Shown here piece after piece: positions 53,787 to 64,000 of a DNA stretch of 64,000 nucleotides (within the stretch, counting starts at the first letter, position 1; each line of letters starts with the position of its first letter). Below the pieces are notes generated by a model. That model was not told where the DNA came from, did not search any database, and was given only the letters and a program-made list of their open reading frames with translations. The stretch spans positions 4,386,375-4,450,374 of the forward strand of contig JAKZAN010000002.1 of NCBI GenBank assembly GCA_023053545.1, given 5' to 3'. Source of the stretch: Lepidurus packardi (taxonomy: Eukaryota > Arthropoda > Branchiopoda > Notostraca > Triopsidae). The translations under genes and the position numbers were made by a program.

Positions 53787-56012
53787 ATGGCTGCTGGTGT
53801 AAGTTTATTCTTTATTTTCGTCTTTATCTGCAATATCCTTGCAATGTTTAGCCATCCGTGCTTAGGTTATTCTTTAAAGTGACATTAAGAATTAACTGTA
53901 TTTTTCTGTGCAGACGTTGTACACCTATCCGGACAATTTCCGTGCATTTAAGGCCCTAATTGCTGCCCAATACTCGGGTGCAAAAGTAACTGTCGCTCAG
54001 GATTTCGTATTCGGCGAGACCAACAAATCCGATGCTTTCTTAAAGAAGTTTCCTTTGGGAAAGGTATGTCAAGTTCTTAACTTCACCTTTATTTAAACTT
54101 CTCGCCTTTTGCAAGTCAAAAATATGTTGGAACAGCTGTCAGAATCCTTACTTAATTAACCTTGTTTTAGGTACCGGCCTTCGAGACCAACGATGGACAG
54201 TACCTTACTGAAAGCAACGCCATTGCCTACTATGGTAACCGCTATTTTTGTTCTCTGTGATGGAATGTAAAGCGTGTATCACTCTTGCTGACGTAGCTTT
54301 ATTCTTCCAGTTGCCAATCAGCAACTGCGTGGCAGCTCAGATTTGGAGCGTGCTCAGGTTGTGCAATGGATGAATTTTGCAGACAGCGAAATTTTGCCGG
54401 CGTCTTGCACTTGGGTCTTCCCTACTTTGGGCATCATGCAATACAACAAACAGGTAAATATACCCATTTGCCTTTATAAAGTTGTACCAGTTGTTATTCC
54501 CTCGTCCGGGTTTACTTGCCAGTTTGCTTCTACGACAGATTGGCTAACCTGGATGAGGAAAAGCAAAGAAATGGGTTCCACCTTGCTAAGCCGTTATCTT
54601 AGGCGAGAACTAAGACCATTTAACATTCTTACACATCCTTTGTTGCTATTATAATTAAAAACCACAAATTTAGGTTTCACTCTTAATTTTACTAGCTCGA
54701 ACCCTTTGTTGTAGGCTACTGATCGCGCGAAGGAAGATATCAAGCGTGCCTTGACTGCTCTGAACACGTACTTGCTTCCGCGTACGTTTTTGGTCGGCGA
54801 GCGCTTGTCTTTGGCTGATATCGCTCTTGCTTGCACCCTGCTCCACTTGTACCAAAACGTAATGGACCCTGCTCAACGCCAGCCCTTCCAGAACGTGAAC
54901 CGTTGGTTTACGACACTGGTTAACCAAGCTCAGTTTAAAGCCGTACTAGGTGAAGTCAAATTTGCTGAGACTGAAGCTCAATTCGACGCCAAAAAGTACG
55001 CCGACTTCCAAGCTAAAGTAGGTGGTGCTGCTCCGGCCAAGAAGGAAGAGAAGAAGGCCAAGAAGGACGACAAGAAAGAAGAGAAAAAGGAAAAGAAGAA
55101 GGAAGAGAAGAAGAAGCCTGAACCAGAGCCTACTGAAGAAATGGATGAAGCTGATGCAGCTTTGGCCTTAGAGCCCAAGTCCAATGATCCTTTTGATACC
55201 ATGCCCAAAGGCACGTTTAATATGGACGATTTCAAGCGCTTCTATTCCAACAACGATGAAGCTAAATCGATTCCTTATTTCTTTGAGAAGTTCGATAAGG
55301 AAAACTACTCTATCTGGTTCGGCGAGTACAAGTACGCTTCAGAACTCACCAAGACCTTCATGTCCTGCAATCTCATTGGAGGTAAAAATAATAATAAAAA
55401 ATCATTTTTCATCACTTGCTTGGTTTAGTTAATTAAAACAAAAACTTGTAGGAATGTTCCAGCGTTTGGACAAGATGCGTAAGCAGTGCTTTGCTTCTGT
55501 GTGCCTCTTTGGAGGAGATAACGACAGCACCATCTCTGGTATCTGGGTTTGGCGTGGACAAGATTTGGCCTTCGAGGTAAATTTACTTTATCAATTTCTT
55601 ATTTTTTCGATCTTTTCTGGTATTACACGTTTAATCAAGTACCCTCGTCTGGGCTATTTGGGCTCATTTGTTTCCATAACAAATTTGCCTGTCCCGTCTG
55701 AGGAAGAGAAATGAAATGGGTTCCACCTTGCTAAGTTGTTATCTTAGGCGAGAACTAAGACCATATAACAAAAATTCCCTAATTCGCCGATTGCGTGTGA
55801 AAATAGTTTCTGAACTTTGTTTAATTCCTCGCGGTTTTTCTTCCGTTCTTTTCCAGCTGAGTCCTGACTGGGCGATTGACTACCAGACATACGACTGGAA
55901 GAAACTAGACCCCACTAGCGAGGAGACCAAGAAGTTGGTATCTCAGTACTTTTCCTGGACTGGTACCGACAAGGAAGGACGTTCTTTCAACCAAGGCAAG
56001 ATCTTTAAGTAA
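53787..56012 (+). CDS. eEF1G: Translation elongation factor 1-gamma, 438 aa
   Basis: Scaffold subunit of the eEF1B guanine-exchange complex that recharges eEF1A with GTP. Seven exons: 53787-53798, 53914-54063, 54171-54234, 54311-54453, 54715-55381, 55452-55576, 55857-56012; 1317 nt, 438 aa against 437 in human. The N-terminus [20 protein letters not shown] and the GST-like N domain are followed by the GST C domain ([29 protein letters not shown]). Then comes the Lys/Glu/Pro linker (about 218-260) and the conserved EF1G C-terminal domain ([68 protein letters not shown], ending [11 protein letters not shown]). The first coding exon carries only MAAG, as in other animals. Introns 4 and 6 share a duplicated block. 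Confidence 0.97.
54540..54626 (+). repeat. Repeat block copy A in eEF1G intron 4
   Basis: Contains GAAATGGGTTCCACCTTGCT followed by AAGCCGTTATCTTAGGCGAG and AACTAAGACCAT. Nearly the same sequence is at about 55690-55770 in intron 6 of the same gene. Weaker similarity extends upstream (GATGAGGAAAAG against CTGAGGAAGAG; CCCTCGTCCGGG against CCCTCGTCTGGG). Confidence 0.8.
55640..55770 (+). repeat. Repeat block copy B in eEF1G intron 6
   Basis: Second copy of the intron 4 block: GAAATGGGTTCCACCTTGCT, then AAGTTGTTATCTTAGGCGAG and AACTAAGACCAT. In the core of about 55 bp only two or three positions differ from copy A. Intron ends differ, so only the middle of the two introns is shared. Confidence 0.8.
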
Positions 56013-57069
56013 AGTCGCAGCGCACATCATCGCTCCACGCGGCAATCAAGATTCCTGCTGGAGAAAAGATGGAAGACGGTTGAGGGCTTTAAAAGCAACA
56101 GTTTCCTTGCCCTTGTTTTCGGTTTAAATACACCACCTTTACCACGTCAAATAAAAATGCATCTCAAATCAAGAAAAATTGTTTTGAGTTTCACTTCTAA
56201 GGCGACCGACTACTCAAGCCGACGTTTGATTGTGCACTAGATGCTATTATAAGAAAACTCCCTATTTTAGTTTGCTTTCGAATCTGACTACTGACACGCC
56301 GTTTTCGAGAAATCTTGTTCCGAAAGTTTGACAACTTGATTTGGGACAGTGCTGCTACAGCAAACTGTTGACAAATTGTACTTTTCAGAGGCAAAACAGG
56401 TGGACTAACCTTGCCGGTAATTAGCTATCCATTTCCTTTCTTACTTCCAGGCTTCAACAAAACAATAAAAAACATCAGTACCATACATAACTGTTTCGCA
56501 TCAATACGCTAAGGTATACGGAAGCCTTAAGGGAATTTAAGAATCTTTCTTATCTGTATTTAAGGACAGCCCTCCCGCAGAACGTCTAAAAGACTAATAT
56601 ATACACCAAGCAAACCTTAGAAAGCTAGAGGAAAGAGTTTTGGAATGTAAGGGCTATAGAAGAGGGTGAAACGAGCATTTAACGTTAGACTGTACTGTTG
56701 GGTTAGCAGGAATGGATATTCATCAGTCCTTGTGATCTTGATTACCCTAAATGGCTGACTCAGCCTTTGCATCATTTTTTAACATTCGATTAGTCGCAAA
56801 AACAGCACACCAATCTCCTGGCAAGAGCCACCAACTTAAAAAATAAAGGAAAACGTAACAAAATAGAGTAGTGGGAATGACTGGGTGTAAGCCACATCTT
56901 ACTTAACCCAAACACTAAGCAAAATTATAGTAAAGGAATTGGCAATAGTTTGGTTGGTAAGGCACAGCTAAACAAGCTCCTCTTCTCCGCAGCTATGTTC
57001 TAAGCCCCCTTTTTACCCACATTAAAAAATTTGTAGAAATGGAAACTAGTGGTTGAGCGGGTCAATTCT
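56013..57069. other. Convergent gap between eEF1G and the ENTPD gene
   Basis: About 1 kb containing both 3' UTRs. I see the eEF1G AATAAA but no coding sequence. Confidence 0.55.
56150..56155 (+). promoter_or_regulatory. Poly(A) signal of eEF1G
   Basis: AATAAA 138 nt after the stop codon on the same strand. Confidence 0.65.
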
Positions 57070-58995
57070 TCAGATGCCATTGTTCAATATATGAAATGCT
57101 GCTCCTAATGCCCAACTGGTCTCATACCCATCTATCTTCTTCCTCAACTGGATATTTAAAAATAAACAAGAAATCATTGATAAAAATAAAAAAATAAAGT
57201 ATTGTTACTTGGAGTATAGTCTCTGGTTTGAGCCCGAACCCGTGATGTAGCAGACTGGCAATGAAGGTCATATCAAGGCAAGCGAAGGGCTGATCAGCAT
57301 TGGCCGTAAGACACGCTATGGAAAGAACGAAAAAAAGTTATTTCCTTAGAAACTCACAAGTTTTGAAGATCAGAGAGTTTACTTTCTCGAGCAGTTTGAA
57401 AGAGCTGCTGTATCGTCACGCTTCCACCCTCCAAGTCTGTAAATTGGGGTTAAAAGTTATTGTGAAGAGGATGTTAAGAGATTATAAGATCATATACCGA
57501 TAAGTCCATGTTCGGTGGCACGGTCGAAATAGTACGAGATACCAAGAATCTCCCGGCTATTCAACTCGACCGGTTTATGCACGGATTCTATGACGGCAGC
57601 GCGCGCAAGTTTCAAACAAGACTCGTAATCCGCGCTACGATTCAGTCCCGCTTTGACGTCAATGCTCTGCGCACCTCTAAACAAGCGGGGCATTTGTGAG
57701 TTTCTATTGAGGACAAGGTCCTTTTCCAATGCAAATGAGCTTACTTGACGGTATAAGTTACGCCAGCGTACGTCCATGTCCTGGTCGTAATAGAATGAAT
57801 GCATGGCGATCGCAGTTCTATAACTCCTTCTGGATTGGTTGCTGTAAGAATCTCTTTTCTAGCAGCCATCAAACCCATTCCCAAATAGCTAAGTTGTAGA
57901 AAATTGGAAGGTGATTTTCTTTAAATTCTAAGTTTTTTTTTAAGTATTACCTATACGAGTACACGCCTAGATTTTCTTGCAAGGCAGTAACTTGGTGGAT
58001 GAATCCTGACGGAGCCCCTTCAGTAGTGTGTTTTTCTTTGGGAACAAACGTAATCTGGGTAGAACCTCCTCCGAGATCCAAAGCTGCCACGGTGTTGCCT
58101 GATTCACTACCAAGGCGATCTAAAAATATATCAATTTGCACAAAATGGCCAAACTGTTACAATGTAATGCTGTACCTAGTAAGAAATTGATTGTGAACCA
58201 CGAAAACAATCCTTCGTCAATGCCGTCCATTATGCTGACGGAGTTCTTTGCTATCAGAAAGCCTGATTCTTGGAAGACTTTGCGAACTTCCTCGAGTAAC
58301 AGGTCGGCTTTTTCTGAAGGTAAAAGTCGAAGTCCAGCCGTAGCTTTGAGCACCAAAGGAGTAGTGGCCCAACGTGATCGAGGAATCATTTCTTTCGCTT
58401 TATCTAGCAGTTGCTTAATGGATTGAGCACCCTAACATTTTAAAGTATGTTAGGCAAATGGTAAAAAGTAAAGCTCAGCTTACTTTCGCGGGTTCATCAG
58501 CGAAGGAAGACAAACCAGGTTTTATATCAGCGAAAAATTCCTCGTCAAGCTTCACACGTCGGTCTAAATGGCGAATAATGAACATTTATGCAGGTCTTAT
58601 AGTATTATTCATGATTGATAAGGTTACCTGACAGGGACCTGTGGAACGTAAACGCTAAAATTCTAGACCCTGTGCTTCCTGCGTCTACTACTATCGTATG
58701 CACTTCTTCATGAAGACCTAGCAGGACCGAAATTCGGTCGAGAAGATTAACGCTATGGCCTTTGTGTAATGGTGTAATCGCATTGATGGCAACTAATGAA
58801 TAGATAGAAAGATTAATACAGAAGAGGCAAAATGAATAATAAAATTTCGAGGTTTCGAGTAACAAGCATACCTAGGATTGATAGCACACAGAGGGACACA
58901 ATTGTGGCTGTAAAGGCTAATTTTGCGGCTCTCCAAGTATTGTTGGGTTTCACAGAATGAAGTTTCTTTTTCGTAATATATTTTTCGCTGCCCAT
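57070..58995 (-). CDS. Ectonucleoside triphosphate diphosphohydrolase, ENTPD5/6 type, 451 aa
   Basis: GDA1/CD39 nucleoside phosphatase that hydrolyses UDP/GDP in the ER or Golgi lumen, supporting glycosylation and protein folding. Ten exons (minus): 58995-58872, 58792-58628, 58563-58484, 58431-58176, 58119-57951, 57888-57745, 57676-57498, 57436-57383, 57315-57209, 57147-57070; all phases agree, 1356 nt. The apyrase conserved regions are present: ACR1 DAGSTGSR at 78-85, ACR2 LKATAGLRLLP, ACR3 GIDEGLFSWFTINFLLG, ACR4 ALDLGGGSTQITF and ACR5 ETSWALGA near the end. The N-terminus has one hydrophobic segment (about 23-46) after a basic start, a signal anchor as in ENTPD6. No C-terminal membrane segment exists, which excludes the ENTPD1-3 type. 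Other family marks: SPCIHS, TYTVKGAQS, and FACLDMTFIASLLHHGFGL. It could be the ENTPD5 or ENTPD6 orthologue; invertebrates often have one for both. Confidence 0.94.
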
Positions 58996-60222
58996 CTAAA
59001 CGACCGATTAAGAGAACGTTTGTGTTTGTTAGGATAAACTTGGTTACAAAAATATTCTAAAGTGATTTTTTAATTACTTTCCGGCTTCTTAGTTGAGTAG
59101 TCATAGCTTGGCAAATTAGTTTTCGCTTTTAAAGGTGGGTCTCTCGACTACTGAGTGATGTAGTTAAAAGTGATGATTTCCCGATAAACTGCTGATCAAG
59201 GATCAACTTCTGCTGATAAATCCGTTACCGAAATGGAAATAGCAAAGACTTGCTGCAAGGAGGGTACATATTTTACAAATTACATTCTACTTTCTATTGC
59301 GAACTAGACAAAAGGATGTGTACCATTAGAAAGTCCTAGTTTTCGGTTCCTAATAGTCTCCTGACTAGAATCCACAATCCATTTAGGCTAACGAGGTTCT
59401 CGTTAGTCCACAAGTCAAGTTTCGTTCGTTTCTTCGACAAGAAAAAGAACATACAAATGGACGAACGTCGTCAAACGTTAGAAACAACGGCGCTAGGAAC
59501 GTTTTGTTTATATTATGCTATTATAATTCGGAACACTGTCACAAGATAGAAAAAAGTGCTCCCGTGCATTCCGTGGCGTACTCTATAAGACAACATTGAA
59601 GAATGTGATAGAAAACCTTGAGGATTTTTCTTTGTCATGTCCATGTGTTGTGGATAAGCAACCGTTTTTTGATAATTACCTTGATAAGAGTAACCTGTGA
59701 GTTTTTTAAGCAATCCAAAACTTGTCTTCAGCCTGTGTGAATCCGGACACTTCAAGAGAGGAGGTAATGATGTTAAGTCCTAAAAAATCAGGTATCAGCA
59801 AAGAAACTTTTTGCAATACTCATAAAAAAGTAGAGAAAAAAATATTCAACTGGGATAATTGATTTACAGGTTTGACTAGCTCTTTTTCCATTCCAGATTT
59901 TGTCGAGGCGATTTGAAAATAAATAAGGTAACAGATAGAATGCATGTTCAGTAAATATATAGAGTTTTGTATAAATATAATTTGTTGTACAGATTACAAA
60001 ATATTGAATGACAAATGCATTAGTGAAGTGGGTAGGAATAACCGTTGAGCACAATGAGCAGTAGCATAATATATCACTTTTTGTCACAGAAACATTAAAG
60101 CGAATCGTAATTTACGATAAGTTAGTGTTCATACATAATAAAGTGGTTTGAGTCTTGTTTTGTAGTTAAAGTTGAGTTGGAATGGGTTCGCGAGTCTTTT
60201 GTTGCGATTTTGTCATTTGAGT
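58996..60222. other. Intergenic DNA between ENTPD promoter and IL-17-like gene
   Basis: About 1.2 kb. A minus-strand segment around 59780-59513 has an AG acceptor before GACTTAACATCATTACC and a GTAATT donor after an open stretch reading DLTSLPPLLKCPDSHRLKTS. It could be an exon of an unrecognised short gene, but no convincing start or neighbour exons were found. Otherwise nothing supportable. Confidence 0.4.
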
Positions 60223-60900
60223 TTAGACGGGCACATCCAGGAAGATGGAACTGTAATGATGGGATGGAACTGCAATGACGGGATGAATAATGTTCTCATT
60301 CTCATTCGCTCGGTAGCATTCGCAGCCGACGGATACCGACATTGATGTATTTGTCCCGTTTACGGTGACAGGCATCTCAGTTACGACTTGCCGGCATGTG
60401 CCTTCCGGACAGGTTGCACCGCACTGGCAAGTAACTTGAGGAATGGATACCGGGATGCGACTTTCTGCGACATTCATTTCGATTTGAAATGGGCAGCCTC
60501 CGTTGAGCTTGAGAGGGGTTTTCTCTAGCGAAACTTTGTTAATTGTGGCTCCAGGGCAATCAGAAGTCCTGTCAACTGGTGAAGCAGCATCGTCGTTTTT
60601 TGAGTTCACTGAGTTGCAGATTACGTTGTTCGATGGAATGCTCCGTTTGATCCGTTCTTGCAGCTTCTCGGGATCGTTGCTTTCAACCAACCACTCGGCT
60701 AGAGTTTCGGCAATGTTATCCAAGTATTTGTCGTCGACTTTCTGGAGCTTCTTGGCCTGCATTCCCCGTTCTATTTTGGTTGAGATTTTCTTCTTAAGAG
60801 GCTTCACGCTGCTACCGTTGGAAGGTTCGGGTCTGGCCAGTACCGCCAGGCTAATCGCTGCCAACATCAGAAGGGTCGTCCACGTATTGCTTCGTGCCAT
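60223..60900 (-). CDS. Secreted cysteine-rich protein, IL-17-like cytokine candidate, 225 aa
   Basis: One uninterrupted reading frame from ATG at 60900 to TAG. The N-terminus is a signal peptide (LLMLAAISLAVLA, cleavage near residue 22), followed by a basic pro-like region and a dibasic site ERIKR (83-86, furin-like RIKR). Nine cysteines: 95, 115, 136, 158, 160, 164, 169, 193, 195. The order CPF...SRIPVSIPQVTCQC, then GTCRQVVTEMPV, then SVSVGCEC parallels invertebrate IL-17 proteins, which have CPW, a NRxP..I..A.C.C stretch, C..V...PV and a terminal VGC.C. An N-glycosylation site NGT is at 181-183. The stretch between the fourth-strand PV and VGC.C is shorter than in vertebrate IL-17, so the assignment is family-level and tentative. 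It could instead be another cystine-knot growth factor. That it is a real secreted protein is well supported; no adjacent gene informs its role. Confidence 0.75.
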   Translation of the reverse strand: MARSNTWTTLLMLAAISLAVLARPEPSNGSSVKPLKKKISTKIERGMQAKKLQKVDDKYLDNIAETLAEWLVESNDPEKLQERIKRSIPSNNVICNSVNSKNDDAASPVDRTSDCPGATINKVSLEKTPLKLNGGCPFQIEMNVAESRIPVSIPQVTCQCGATCPEGTCRQVVTEMPVTVNGTNTSMSVSVGCECYRANENENIIHPVIAVPSHHYSSIFLDVPV

Positions 60901-63180
60901 TTCTATAATTGTTGGCTGCTCTTGTTCGGAAAATAAGTACTTGGGAGAGACTAGTGTTTGCTAGTGGAATGACTTTAGAAGACCGTTTGATGCCTGATAT
61001 AATTTTCGTCTTCATTTTATAATGCTAGGCTCTCATACTTACAAGATATTCCGGGGTTTCACGTAGCTTTTCAGAGTCTCGAACCTTTCGGTAAAGTCCC
61101 CTTTTCAAAAATGGCGCGAATGTAACCTTACTATGCCCGGGAGATCCAGAGTCCAAGTGTGTGTGACGTCTACGCGGGAAACACTTCCTTTTTCGCCGAT
61201 TATCCGGAACTCCAAGCAACCGATATCCATTCTCTTTTACGGTTGGTCGCCGTAGAAAGCTACCATTAGAAGCACTCTATATCACTTGGGGAGTTTTAGG
61301 CTCGGCCAAGTTAATTTGCACGTTTAGAACAGCCTTCAGCTTTCGCCTCATTTACAGCTTTCGTGACGCCATTGGGAATGTTTAAATTGAAATCGGATTT
61401 CCCCGTCTATGCGTACATTTAGAATATAGTTACATCAAATATAGATTATCCATTCCCGTAAAGAGATAGAAAGAACAGAATGTAAAACACGAATAGTTGT
61501 CAATACGAGATTGTTTATTTAAAGCAGGAAGTCTTTTTGTCGGAAGAATAGCGAAAGCCTTACATGGCATTTTTAGGGCAGCGTATAGCGAGTTCGATGG
61601 GTCTTAATATTCCTGTAGTTGTGGCTATTAAACGGCATTTTGTTACTATTCTTCAAAATCGTTCGTACAAATTAAGATGTGTTGAGCAAGTTTTTTCCAA
61701 ATTGAATCTGCTGAATTTTCTGCAACAAAATTGTATTTTGACAAGAAAAGTTGAGTTAATACAACATGCAAGGAATGAAAAGGTGTTTTTTTCTGTGCGT
61801 TTAGGGGAATTTAAGGCTTTGGGATTAAGAAAGCTTAGATTGTAGGACCGGATGTCTCGGCTCATCTCGGTTTGTATGTTTTAATACCGTAGTTTCGCGG
61901 TTGTGTATTGAGGGGTTTCTGTATGGTCACTATGATTCTTCGAAAACATAGGCTTTTTGAATCTTGTCTATGTATAGTTTATTCTTCTCACGTTAAATGT
62001 ATTTAATCGGTAAGGTAAAAAAATATAACATTATAGGATGTTTGGGGGGGGGGGGGGGGGGGAATTATAGTTATTTCAACTTGGGAATACCCCAAAAGTT
62101 GTATTGCCTTCTGACGTCAATGCTGCTCTGTCTTACTTGACTTCTTAAGCCATTCTTTATTCGTGAAATGTAATACCTATCATACTGCCGTTTTTAGCTT
62201 TACAAAGAAAACCCACGGTCAAACCAGTTCTAGACGTTTGAGAAATACGTCATAACGATATGTCTAGGTTGTTCGTGGAATTCATTCATTCGTGGAACCA
62301 TTCATTCGTGGAATGTGTACTACGTTAACTTGAAGGCCATTATAAAGTATGGCATTAAGTTTGCCGAGACCGGTTTTGTGTTTATTTGCCAAATTGCCAT
62401 ACCGCACGATCATCGTAGCATAACTGTCATCGTTTATGAAAAGTTCCCCTAATTAACAAGTAACACCTTGCATTTCAACTCGGGGAGTTGGAACGTCCAC
62501 GAATATGGGATATAAAAAGTAATTGTCATTTGTAAGCAACTTCTCCGGTAGTTAAAATAGTACGGTGGGTTATCTCAGGCGACATTTGTTTGTCTCGTGC
62601 AAATTGTTCACACGCTTCACAAGATTAGAACAGCCGTGTAAGAGGTAAACGGAGTTCGCATATTTCTACTGTTTCTCCCGGATCATTAAGGTTTTCCAAC
62701 ATTGGCTTAAGGTGTATCTATGTCAAAGAACACACTTTCAAGAAGCAAAGGGGACTTTTTGAGTCCTATGACAATAGAGTACTCTGGAAGTTACGGGAAA
62801 AGTTGAACAAAATTGGGGATGTCCACCAATCAAGCGCTCAAAGTCTTTCCTTAATTCCCGCGTAACACGAGGTGAGACTTAAGCATTTGATCGATAAAAA
62901 TCCGGTGGCAAAAAAAGCCGCAAATGTCCTTGTGGTTAACTTTCTTTGTTGCCGCAAAACCTGCGTTTCAGACACTTGTAGTTTTGTTCCGATGGTCTTT
63001 TTACGATCGTCTTGCTGTTTTACGCACTGATTACGGTATTTACAAAGTATGCAACGCCCAATTAGTGTCACCGTTCTAATTAATTAATGTTATCTTTTTG
63101 GGGGGAAAGGCGGGAACGGCAGCGCCCCAAGTGTCTCTAGAGGAGATCAGAGAAGAGACAAAATAAACGTGCCTGCAGCC
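60901..63180. other. Intergenic DNA between IL-17-like gene and AGPAT
   Basis: About 2.3 kb, including the promoters of two divergent genes. Short frames at 61025-61219, 61564-61845 and 62838-63071 have no recognisable features. A 19-G run lies at 62044. Confidence 0.5.
62044..62062. repeat. G19 homopolymer
   Basis: Nineteen consecutive G. Such runs can form quadruplexes and are error-prone in assemblies. Confidence 0.9.
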
Positions 63181-64000
63181 ATGGCAGCTTGGACTTATTG
63201 CAGTGGTGATTTATTGTTACTCGGCGTCCTATTTAGTACCGTCTATTTTTATGAGAAGAATCATGTGTTCCGATTTTACTTGCGGTTTGCATTCTATTTT
63301 GTTACCGTCATGGCATTTGCGGTTTTTCTGATCCCGTTTGCGATGTTGAGGCCTGGGAACGTACACAACACGAAGTAATAGCAGATCAATGTATTAGAAA
63401 ACGCTAAGCTTCCTTTAATTTGCTTTGTTTCCGCTCGAAACTCATGAATCTATATTGTGGTCTTGTCTTCTTATCAGTTTAGTTTGCAATACTAATAGCT
63501 AATAACTTATTTCATTGCTTTTAACTAGTCCTCTTGTTCGTGTAGGCTAGTATCGTACCCCCTTGGGACTTTATTGAAGAAGGTATTGGGCCTACACTAT
63601 GTCGTACGGGGTGAGGAACTGTTTGTCCATGATCAAGGCGTTGTTCTGGTAGCGAACCATCAAAGTGTTTTGGATTTCTTAGGTAATAATCAAATTTCTA
63701 TATGTATTTCCCTGATAAACAACAAGTGGCATTATTTGCTAGGAATGCTGCACCTCTGGCCTATAATGGACAAATGCGCAGCTATTTCCAAGAGAGAAAT
63801 CATGTACACAGGACCTTTTGGGCTCGTGGCATGGTTATGTGGCACAATATTCATCAATCGAGGACAGTCAGCTGCGGCTAGAGCTACTGTAAACGAAGCT
63901 GGCGAGACTGTAAGACGAAAGAAGGTATACATCTGGATGTTTTCTAACTCATTTCCTCGTTGACTGTTTCGTGCTTTGTAGATGAAGCTGTGGATGTTTC
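63181..64000 (+). CDS. 1-acyl-sn-glycerol-3-phosphate acyltransferase (AGPAT1/2 type), 3'-partial
   Basis: Enzyme that acylates lysophosphatidic acid to phosphatidic acid in the ER membrane. Exons: 63181-63374, 63546-63682, 63743-63924, and 63982 to the window end; phases agree. The start is ATG at 63181 in a good context (GCAGCCATGG); the in-frame codons just upstream lack another ATG. The first exon has two hydrophobic segments (LLLLGVLFSTVYF; FYFVTVMAFAVFLIPFAML). Motif I of acyltransferases is NHQSVLD at 102-108, split just before a codon for Gly as in AGPAT1 (LDFLGML). Next is KCAAISKREIMYTGPFG, corresponding to the conserved region around IAKREL, then GTIFINR, the glycerol-phosphate binding motif (GxxFIDR, here with Asn). 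The final exon starts MKLWMF, where family members continue into the FPEGTR motif, cut off by the window edge. Confidence 0.92.

Noticed and set aside
54978..55235. Minus-strand Ser/Phe-rich frame inside eEF1G
   Set aside because: Antisense of the Lys/Glu-rich linker; composition artefact.
57490..57804. Minus-strand frame running across two ENTPD exons
   Set aside because: It reads through an intron in the wrong frame (YYDQDMDVRW); the spliced reading gives TRTWTYAGVTYTVKGAQS, which fits the family.

Overview
The window is nuclear DNA of an animal, almost certainly an arthropod. Genes are interrupted by many GT-AG introns, and the gene set is bilaterian. It includes a Sidestep-family immunoglobulin receptor (expanded in arthropods), a ciliary/pteropsin-like opsin, and a patch of degenerate TTAGG-like (arthropod telomere type) sequence. 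I cannot place it in an order. Introns range from about 40 nt to 10.5 kb.

Layout. (1) 1-2164, plus: the 3' part of denticleless/CDT2, the CRL4 ubiquitin-ligase substrate receptor. (2) 2785-22160, minus: a complete 15-exon Sidestep-like gene, 1046 aa, reconstructed exon by exon with every phase consistent. Its signal-peptide exon lies 10.5 kb upstream of the first Ig exon. The big intron holds a three-unit tandem repeat. (3) 22.2-34.9 kb: no gene I can support; it holds a fold-back element with TTAGG-like sequence at its centre and AT-rich low-complexity DNA. (4) 34885-36113, plus: CDIN1 (C15orf41) nuclease, 286 aa. (5) 37266-37303: a truncated U2 snRNA retrocopy between direct repeats. (6) 39049-43604, plus: an opsin with retinal lysine and NPxxY but WRS in place of E/DRY. 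(7) 44651 to about 51385, plus: an unrecognised coiled-coil protein. (8) 51561-53273, minus: a SIAH/seven-in-absentia E3 ligase with a long N-terminal extension. (9) 53787-56012, plus: eEF1-gamma, divergent from SIAH across about 510 bp. (10) 57070-58995, minus: an ENTPD5/6-like nucleoside diphosphatase, 10 exons. (11) 60223-60900, minus: a secreted cysteine-rich IL-17-like cytokine candidate in one exon. (12) 63181 to the window end, plus: the 5' part of a 1-acylglycerol-3-phosphate acyltransferase.

The genes do not form one pathway, as expected for an ordinary eukaryotic neighbourhood: ubiquitin ligases (DTL, SIAH), translation (eEF1G), ER/Golgi nucleotide and lipid metabolism (ENTPD, AGPAT), cell-surface signalling (Sidestep, opsin) and a cytokine. 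No CRISPR, operon, tRNA or rRNA was seen. The most unusual items are the opsin with a broken E/DRY motif and a possible long tail behind a 50-nt intron, the roughly 125-residue insertion inside Ig domain 1 of the Sidestep protein, the IL-17-like gene, the U2 retrocopy, the fold-back element, and a sequence block shared by two introns of eEF1G.
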